From assembly GCA_973895155.1 (NCBI GenBank), contig OZ316891.1, positions 27,342,001 to 27,406,000 on the forward strand: a stretch of 64,000 bases of DNA, written 5' to 3'. Below the pieces are notes generated by a model. It was not told the DNA's origin. It was given only the letters and a program-made list of their open reading frames with translations, and did not search any database. The DNA comes from Marsupella aquatica (taxonomy: Eukaryota > Marchantiophyta). Each line of letters opens with the position of its first letter. Within the stretch, counting starts at the first letter, position 1. This document shows positions 57,101 to 64,000 of this stretch, one piece after another. The position numbers were made by a program, and so were the translations under genes.

Positions 57101-59761
57101 AGAATCCGCCCCACCAGAGGAATCTCCATTGGCAGGACAGCTTCCTTCTCTAATTGTAAGAGCTCCATCTTTGATAGGGAATCCTGAAAACCCATCGTTG
57201 ACGAGTCTTCTCTCACCTTCCTGCTCCAGAGAAACGAGTGCCGGCAAACCACTAAAGAGCTGCTGATGGTCGCCCGCATTCTCATCGAGCGCCGTGAGCT
57301 GGGTTATGACAAACTTCGCGTTGCTGATGAAGAACTCCCGGTTGAAGAAATGCCCCGACCCTCCCTGCTTGCTGAAAGAGCGAGACACTCTGGCAATTAA
57401 CTCGTCTAAGGGCAAAAGAGGATCTCCGCCCTCGGGTTGAGATAAAGTCCTATACACCTCAACGCACACTTTGGCCTTGTCAAATAGGGCGTTGAACACC
57501 TTCTTATAGACTCCAGATGGCTTAGTGCAATAGTATTCAGCCAATTCCGTGCAGAAACAGACAGTCGGATTATTTTTCTCGTACCCCATAATCCACCAGG
57601 ACACGACAGGTCCAAAGCCATCGCACCTCACACCCTTCTCTTTGTCCAGAAGATTAGAATTTGGCAAAACTAGGGCTGAGATATACAATGGGAAACCATC
57701 ATCTATGTGCTCGACAGAGCGATGGTTTCCATTCTCATCATGGATTACAAAATCTAGGAGCCTTCGCTGCGGAGTTTGATCTTCTCCAGGCTGCGCCGTC
57801 AGCACAATGGCGACTTCCTCGTCTTCGACAGTCTTCTCTTCCTTCGCGACGATGAGACTTTCCTTCTCATCTATCTGGATTCTCTTCTCCTTGAAATTCG
57901 TCCCGGCAGCTGCCCTTCTTGGGCGACTCGAAGGCCGCTTGTAAACCATAACGTCCTCATTGTCATCTGAACCAGTCTCCTTGTCGCTGGTACAGTAGTC
58001 GGAATCCCGGTCTTCCTTGGGACTGCCCATGTGATCTGGGCTGAATTCATGAGCTCGCTTACGACCTGAGAGGGTCTCCCTGACTGGCGGTTGGAGCTCG
58101 CCGTCGGCTTTACAGGAATGCAAATGTGTATCAAACTCAGCGTCCGAACCATTATCAAGTCGATCCTTCCGGTGAGCGTGAGGGACACCTTTGCTGGTTC
58201 GTGCTCGACATTCCTTTGTCTCAGGAACAAGTGCGGAAGTAGGAGCGGCGGGTTTGGAATTGAGCACTCCTGCCACCTTCTGCAACTCCTCGATCCGCTT
58301 CTTCCCAGCATCAGTGAGTGGCCGCTTCCGAGAGGGTGTCCCGTTCGGAGTACCTTTAATCTTTTTGTTTGATTTGCCCTTGGGTGCCAGATGCTCTGCT
58401 TCCGCATTCTGTCCATGATCGGAAGAAGGATCCGGTATTCTCACCAAAAGGTTAGTGGAAGGAGGGACAGAGGTGGTGGTCAGAGACGGATTTCTTCCAG
58501 GCATATTGGCACCCGTGAATGTGCTCGGACTCACCACTTTCCTCTGAGGAGAAGATGCCAACAACCGGCGCCCAGAGGTAGTAGCAACAGGCGAACAAGG
58601 CAAAGAACGAGCTGTGGAAGCAGGTGAGAGTGCTTTCACGGGAAGGGCATTTGGGTTCTTAGGTGTCCCATTGGTGAGCTGGAAAGCTGGTTTGAAGTAC
58701 TCTTCGTCTTCTGGGGATGAATTCTCGAACGGGACTGTGTTGTTGATGCCGCGGGAGAATTTGATGCGGCCTCCACTGCCGTGGTGCTTCTGAATGTCTC
58801 GAGGATTCGCTAAATGGACTCTATGATTGTTCGATTTATTGGGAGTAGGTAGATGCTTTTGAAATTCGCGAGGTGAAGATTCCGAGTTATTCCCTTCGAT
58901 GTATGTCAAACATTGCTTCCAGGACCGGAACTTATCACCTGCCACAACACAATCACAGCGGATGAGAATTAGCAACCTTGTTTTCGGATTCAAGGTACTA
59001 AAAAGCAGTGTCTCGTAGACAACCGAGTAGAAACTGAATGCGGGGTGCAGGAAGAATAGTTCTCAGGTCTGATCATTGGAAGATGAAAAATTAATAAGCA
59101 ACCTTCACTGCATTGTAACTGACGCTGAACTGCTCAAACAGGTAGTAATGCAGAAAAGAAAAAGACTAGTGCAACCATATACAAACGAAAGGAACAGTTG
59201 ATTCCATCAACGGAATGTTGAATGCCAATGAGTTCTCTCGGATTCATGAAAAGGCAGTGGACTTGAGAGGGGATCAAAGGAAGGAAACAATAGAGCAGCA
59301 GAGATAGTGACGTATCAACGTTCTTTTGACGAAACTTGGAAGGAGAATGCGTTTACTACCATGAAGGAGATATTGCACAGCATCCTTTAAAACAAACGCA
59401 CCGACGAACGAGGAACGAGATTACGTATCCAAGGACGACAGAGAAGGTATACAATGCCATTCATCCAGACCTCTTCGTAAGATGCGTACTATGCAGACAG
59501 TCACTCTCAATTCCCGTCATCGTTAATCCGACCTTCGTGCAACTCGCAAAGATTAGGAGTGTACAATTCAACAAACCTCAACGCAAGGAAAATCAGCAGG
59601 AGCTCTCCGACAGGCAAAGATCACAAAATATGATTTCGAACAGACCGACCTCTAGGCGATACATATGTGAATGTGGTGCGTCCACTGGGGTGCGTGCATC
59701 TGACCACAGTGCCGCCGTGCTGCTCCCACAATCCCTCCCCCAATGCCTCAGATGGCGCCAT
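51132..59761 (-). CDS. MET1: MET1/DNMT1-class maintenance DNA methyltransferase
   Basis: The enzyme maintains CG methylation behind replication forks. Twelve exons join in phase to 1,886 aa: 59761-59650, 58938-57094, 56572-54489, 54273-54109, 53886-53679, 53458-53347, 53200-53053, 52839-52642, 52447-52169, 51978-51817, 51667-51449, 51260-51132. Domains: MBD-like start (about 8-55), long basic Ser/Pro linker, RFTS1 (430-610), RFTS2 (685-880), BAH1 (1065-1170), BAH2 (1260-1400), catalytic domain (1450-1880). Visible motifs are I ([12 protein letters not shown]), IV (GGPPCQ, Cys1557), VI (FLLENV, Glu1597), VIII (QSRKRAF), IX (RECARSQGFPDSY) and X ([11 protein letters not shown]). All catalytic residues are intact. 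Two RFTS domains and no CXXC finger mark the plant form. The weakest point is exon 1, which rests on frame, splice sites and motif continuity. Confidence 0.93.
59650..59761 (-). other. MET1: Predicted MET1 first exon, encoding half of an MBD-like domain
   Basis: ATG 59761-59759 opens 37 codons ending in an AGAG|GTCGGT donor. Joined across a 711-bp intron to the acceptor at 58939, it reads [20 protein letters not shown] then PRG / [14 protein letters not shown]. The YVSP-G-KFRS---L-YIE pattern resembles the methyl-CpG-binding domain consensus, and the split falls within the domain. Confidence 0.6.
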
Positions 59762-61030
59762 CGCTACCACCCTAAAACCCCAACCACCGCCCTCCTGGGA
59801 AGCTCCCACCTCACTGCCACCACCATTCGCTATCCTCTATTCAAACACCTCCCGCCAGCATCTCCCGCCACTCTTCCTTCCCTTTGTCGATCATAAGAAC
59901 TGCTCCATTAATTTAATGAGAAAGCAATCATCACCAAATTCAGTCAACTCACTTGACATAACTTAACTCTTACCCCCGAGCCCCCGTCTTACCCCCGAGC
60001 CCCCCCTCATACAGGAACACGTTACTCCCACACTGAACACTCTCTCTTGCCTCATTTCTCATTTTCTCCCGTGCCCCGATTCGGCCCTTCCGCTCCCTCT
60101 TCCATCTTCTACAGTAGGAAGGTTTTCAAACCCCCCCTTCTGCACTACTCCCGCCAGCCCTGGGACCACCATTGCCAGACAGCACCTTTCTATCCATGAG
60201 TCAAAAGTATAGTTAAAATAAAACACTCGCCATCTCACACATTCCCGTCAGTCGAAGGCCATCCATCGACGAACCAAGCAATGACAGGACAGAACAGAAC
60301 AGTAGCGATGAAAGACGAGCTGAATCGACTGTGCAGTAAGGCGATGGCAAAGGCAGCGAAGCTACAGTCAATCCAACCAACCACAAAGCTCTGCCATTCT
60401 CAACTGCGCCATCCGGTGGATGGACCGAGAGCTCTGCGCTGAGCCGATGATGCAGGCGGCATCTTCATCGCTATCCATCCGGCATGGTTGTTGTAGCAAT
60501 TCGCTTGGGATGGAAAGATGTTGCTGGCAAAAGCGAAAGGCGCGAGGCATCAGTCCAGAGCCGCATTACTGGTGAAACTCGCTCTCTCTCTGACGACCAT
60601 GACAAAGCGCAGCAGCTCTGTACACGAGCACTGTAGAGGAGGGAAGGGGAGGAGAGAGAGTCATCATATGTGTAGTTGTGTACATGCCGTTCGTTCTCGT
60701 CGAGTGTTTTTCCCGTCTCGGGTTTCTTTCTAGAGGGTGAAGAAAGAGACCGTAGTGTCCCTCCACGGGGGGGCCGATCCTCCGGTTAGAGACCGTTCCT
60801 CCACCCGGGAGACCGACCCGAGGTATCCTTGTCGGGCTTCGATCTCCCGCCATCCATTTTGGGACAAACGGCGCGCGCGGGAGTATCGTACGAATAATAA
60901 TAGGTGGCGGGCTACAGAATGATGTCTCTGGGCTTTGCGTTGCCTGTGACACCCCGGGTGTCTGTAAAATAAGTTCATTCTGGTGGGCCCCATTTACAAA
61001 CGGTGATGGGATTTTACTGTTCTGTAGCAC
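59762..61030. other. MET1 upstream region, C-rich, no gene seen
   Basis: Pyrimidine-rich tracts (for example 59975-60180) are typical of plant core promoters and 5' UTRs. No TATA box or named motif was convincing. Confidence 0.4.
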
Positions 61031-62605
61031 AATTAGAGACGACAGCCGTCGATTGTGCGTCAGGACGGTCTCGTCTTACTGTACCTTGGGTGTAAGAGGA
61101 ATGGCGGGCCCGAGATTTTGCTTTCTTGTACTGTAGGTTTCGGTGACGTACGATGGTGTAGAAGCCTGGTGGGCCATATAGTGGTCATGCTCTTTTAATG
61201 GGTTCCAAAAAATGAGAACTTTTTTCTATGTTGAGCATTTTGAAGGGTCCAGATTAGATCGCAGAGTGCCTTTACAACAGGTGGAGGCCCTTGTGACTGT
61301 TTTCACCAAAGGAGACTAGAGAGTCCTCTTATCTACAACTATAATAAGGGATCTCGTCTTTTTTTGTCCTTTGTCCCCATACAAAAAAACTTTTGGGCGG
61401 GAAAGATCCATAGCCGTTGGATTTGATTAGTTGTTTTTGCTCACCATGGATGAGAGAAATGTACACCCCTATCACGTATTTGCTTCCCGCTGCCCCGTAA
61501 TGCCCCCGACCAATCCCTATGGGCCTGCCCTCCTTGCACAGTGCAAAGCACCGGCATAGGGCTCGTTTCTAAATAAAACTCCAATCGAAACTTCCAGGCA
61601 AAAGAAACATGCCCATCAAAAGGGTCCAGTGAAGGAGAATCCAAATGTTGAGTAACCAGGTGGTTTCATGCTCCATGGACTTAGTTATTATACAAGAGAA
61701 TCCAGCACGTCTCTTCACTACAAAGCTGACATCCACCTTGTAAGTCTATAGGAGGGGCATTGAATTTAAGAGCCAACTCACATGTAGCAGCCCTCAATAT
61801 TGCGGCCCTTAGCTTTCACTAAAAATAGGGAAAAAGGATACCTGCTATCCTGCAAGTGTCAAGTACACAAGGCTGGTCATGCCCTCACTGAAGCTCATAC
61901 AGACCACACTTTGTTTTATTATGAAGTTTGAGGTTGAATTTCAAAGTTTCCGGCCCTTGCCCTTGGAACTCAAAGTTTTTGCCATTAGGCCAGGGACGGA
62001 GTGCGTTCAGGCATCTTTATCTCCCTCACTTATATGCTGATGTGAGTCAAGTTGAGGGCTGGAAAACATAGGGCCGATCACATGCAAGTTGGCCATAAGA
62101 CCTTTCAGTCCAAAACAAATGCCCTGGCTGCCTGAGCATATTAGATATATTAGAGATTCAACTTCCTAGATTAGAAAGGTATGATTGGACACTAAACTCC
62201 AAGGATTTGGGGGAAATTTATCCCCAAAATTTGAGAATAGTTGGCCTCTCTTACTTGCCCAATGTGCTAACTACATGGAAAGGAGTTTGGCAAATTTAGA
62301 GTGCTGTTATAACCCACCTTGTGTAAGTTAGGGCCCACTACAACTACAGGTCACCCAACTACTTACCATGTATGTGCTTGCAGAAGGCTTTTCCTACCGT
62401 TAAGCCCTGCCCAAAATGTATAGCAAATCCAAAATGTATAGCAGATCCAAAGCTTTTTATTCAGAGAAATTACAGGCAGGGAGCAGAATGCACTACATCC
62501 TAGAAGAGGCAATCTCTGTTTGACTTGACTCATCTCCATGCACTTTGAAGTCCTCCCATGTCAAGAGTTGTCCAAACAAAAATCCTCCTACGTACATTCA
62601 TTACG

Positions 62606-62665
62606 GACCCCATGAGAGGTCCCTTCCAAACTTCCTGGCACCACAGCGTGCCACATCAACAATAA
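62606..62665 (+). repeat. Dispersed 70-bp repeat, copy 2
   Basis: Same orientation as 48793-48860, sharing AGAGGTCCCTTCCAAACTTC and TGGCACCACAGC. Flanks are unrelated. Confidence 0.65.
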
Positions 62666-62752
62666 CCGCAACAAACAAGACTCACCAGTTTTGTGAATCA
62701 AACTTTAAATCACAAACTAACACATTCAATCATTTGATCCGACATTGATCTA

Positions 62753-63070
62753 GTTTCAAATGCCCTTGCCATGGATTGCATTTTGACTCTCTTAGCTTGA
62801 GAATTTGGGTGCATGTAGCAAAAGAGCCTGATTTTTACAACTGTTGTGATAACCACGCCGTCGCCCTGGTTTCAAATGCACTTGCCACAGAGTGAATTTT
62901 GACTCTCTTAGCTCGAGCATTTGGTTGCATGTGATAAACACACCATTGGCCTGCAAAGCAAAGTATGTTTGCGGCAATTAAACAAATGCCAAACTGCTTG
63001 TGATAAGCACGCCATTGGCCTGCAAAGCAAAGTATGTTTGCGGCAATTAAACAAATGCCAAACTGCTCAG
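62753..63070. repeat. Compound tandem repeats (116-bp and 69-bp periods)
   Basis: GTTTCAAATGC...TTTTGACTCTCTTAGCT occurs at 62753 and 62869. An overlapping 69-bp unit, TGATAA(A/G)CAC(A/G)CCATTGGCC, occurs at 62932 and 63001 nearly identically. Confidence 0.8.
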
Positions 63071-64000
63071 GCCATCACTCAATGGGTCCACAATGATTTC
63101 GTGATAAAATGTAATCTAAACAATGCAATCGACTGTAAAATCTATCCTACTTGTCCAATACAACATGATTACCAGCTTCCTTTCCTACTCAGACTTCTCT
63201 CTTCGCAAAGCTTAAGCTCTGCCCTTCTCCATTTGGTGAATAGTTGTGTCAAGGTCATGAGGCTAGTTTCCAAAATGACCTAAGAGCTATAGAAGATTGC
63301 TTCTACACAATGACAGTGGTAGCATTCTGCTTTGTGGGTGTTGTATTGTTGCTTGCCTACGTGCTTTTGTACTCTGAGCCCACATTGCTTCAGTGTTGTA
63401 AAGTTGTGCAAACTGACTGCAGATGTGGCAGTTGCATGAGGCAAGAGCACATGTAATGTGCAAGCTAATGCGCTACAGCTTGCATTGTAGTTTGCTGATT
63501 GGTTGTCCAAGCACAAAAGTCTTAGGATTTATCAATCAAACCTAACAAAAGCTAATCAATTGTCAAATGTCAACCTCAATTATCATTGCTCTTCTTGAGC
63601 CTGGAGTTGGAGTGTTACTGAATAAATTCTTACTCCACCTCTTTTCGTCTTACTTTAGCCTTTTCATAATTCCTTTTCTATATCCTGTGAATATTTCAAT
63701 ACCTACATCTTCTGTATAGTGACACCGCCACCCACACTTCTCACGGGGACTCCATGATGCACACTTTGGGAGGGTGATAATGCAATTTTGTTGTCTAATT
63801 TGTGTTAGGAATACCTATTAAGGAGCAAAAGCAACTTACACTCTGTAGGTTTGACGCACCCAGTTTTCTCTCCTTCACTAAACAGTCTATGAGTGAATCT
63901 TCCCTGTAGTAACTACTCCAGTCAATGCTAGAGTACTTCTTTTTACCTCCTGCCTACCTTACTACATATATCACATGATTGCCAAACAACAAAAGTGCCA

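Larger units (their letters stand above)
61031..64000. other. No gene seen; local repeats
   Basis: Short ORFs only. Contains CCAAAATGTATAGCA doubled (62409-62446) and the repeats listed at 62617 and 62753-63070. Confidence 0.5.

Noticed and set aside
56789-58993. A 734-residue single-exon MET1 start at 58993
   Set aside because: The first codons lie upstream of a good acceptor (GTTGTGGCAG at 58939) and read through intron. Joining to the exon at 59761 keeps the frame and extends a domain-like motif.
59336-59896. 186-codon plus-strand ORF
   Set aside because: It overlaps the MET1 promoter and first exon on the opposite strand, has no recognisable domain, and is biased in composition by the C-rich promoter.
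62753-63070. CRISPR-like array
   Set aside because: The repeats are tandem duplications without unique spacers of constant length, and the genome is eukaryotic.

Overview
The window looks like nuclear DNA of a streptophyte, meaning a land plant or a close algal relative. It carries four intron-containing host genes of plant type: an HKT cation transporter with the conserved three-exon layout, a chloroplast-type CbbY sugar-bisphosphate phosphatase, cytosolic ribosomal protein L4, and a MET1/DNMT1-class maintenance DNA methyltransferase with tandem RFTS and BAH domains. Retroelements of plant type surround them. The sparse genes, the all-glycine HKT filter and the methyltransferase carried by a retrotransposon fit a non-seed plant or charophyte better than a flowering plant. 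The species cannot be fixed from sequence alone.

Layout, left to right: 0.4-0.9 kb, a small unrecognised two-part ORF; 1.3-2.8 kb, a degenerate CACTA-like DNA transposon with ACGTC-rich subterminal arrays; 3.6-3.9 kb, a MITE-like element; 3.9-11.1 kb (minus), a Ty3/gypsy LTR retrotransposon in the order gag, protease, C5-cytosine DNA methyltransferase, reverse transcriptase, RNase H, integrase; 11.6-11.9 kb (plus), a 5S-rRNA-like array; 12.6-15.7 kb, repeats and empty sequence; 15.76-23.58 kb (minus), an L1-type LINE with a 17-bp target-site duplication; 23.6-27.4 kb, repeats; 27.46-30.51 kb (minus), HKT; 30.5-38.8 kb, mostly featureless sequence with one cluster of inverted repeats; 38.77-41.88 kb (plus), CbbY; 43.49-45.28 kb (minus), RPL4; 45.4-51.1 kb, repeats; 51.13-59.76 kb (minus), MET1; 59.8-64.0 kb, promoter-side and repeat sequence.

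The most notable system is the gypsy element that encodes its own DNA methyltransferase. The enzyme lies in the same reading frame as the protease before it and the reverse transcriptase after it, so it belongs to the element's polyprotein. It keeps motifs I, IV (PCQ), VI (ENV), VIII, IX and X. Six in-frame stops interrupt this frame and all six are TAG. This fits CAG (Gln) to TAG decay at a methylated CHG site. The host maintenance methyltransferase MET1 lies 40 kb away. Its predicted first exon adds an N-terminal stretch resembling a methyl-CpG-binding domain, which standard plant MET1 lacks.

I assembled exon boundaries by hand from GT/AG sites. For all four host genes the exons join with consistent phase (HKT 727 aa, CbbY 345 aa, RPL4 405 aa, MET1 1,886 aa).
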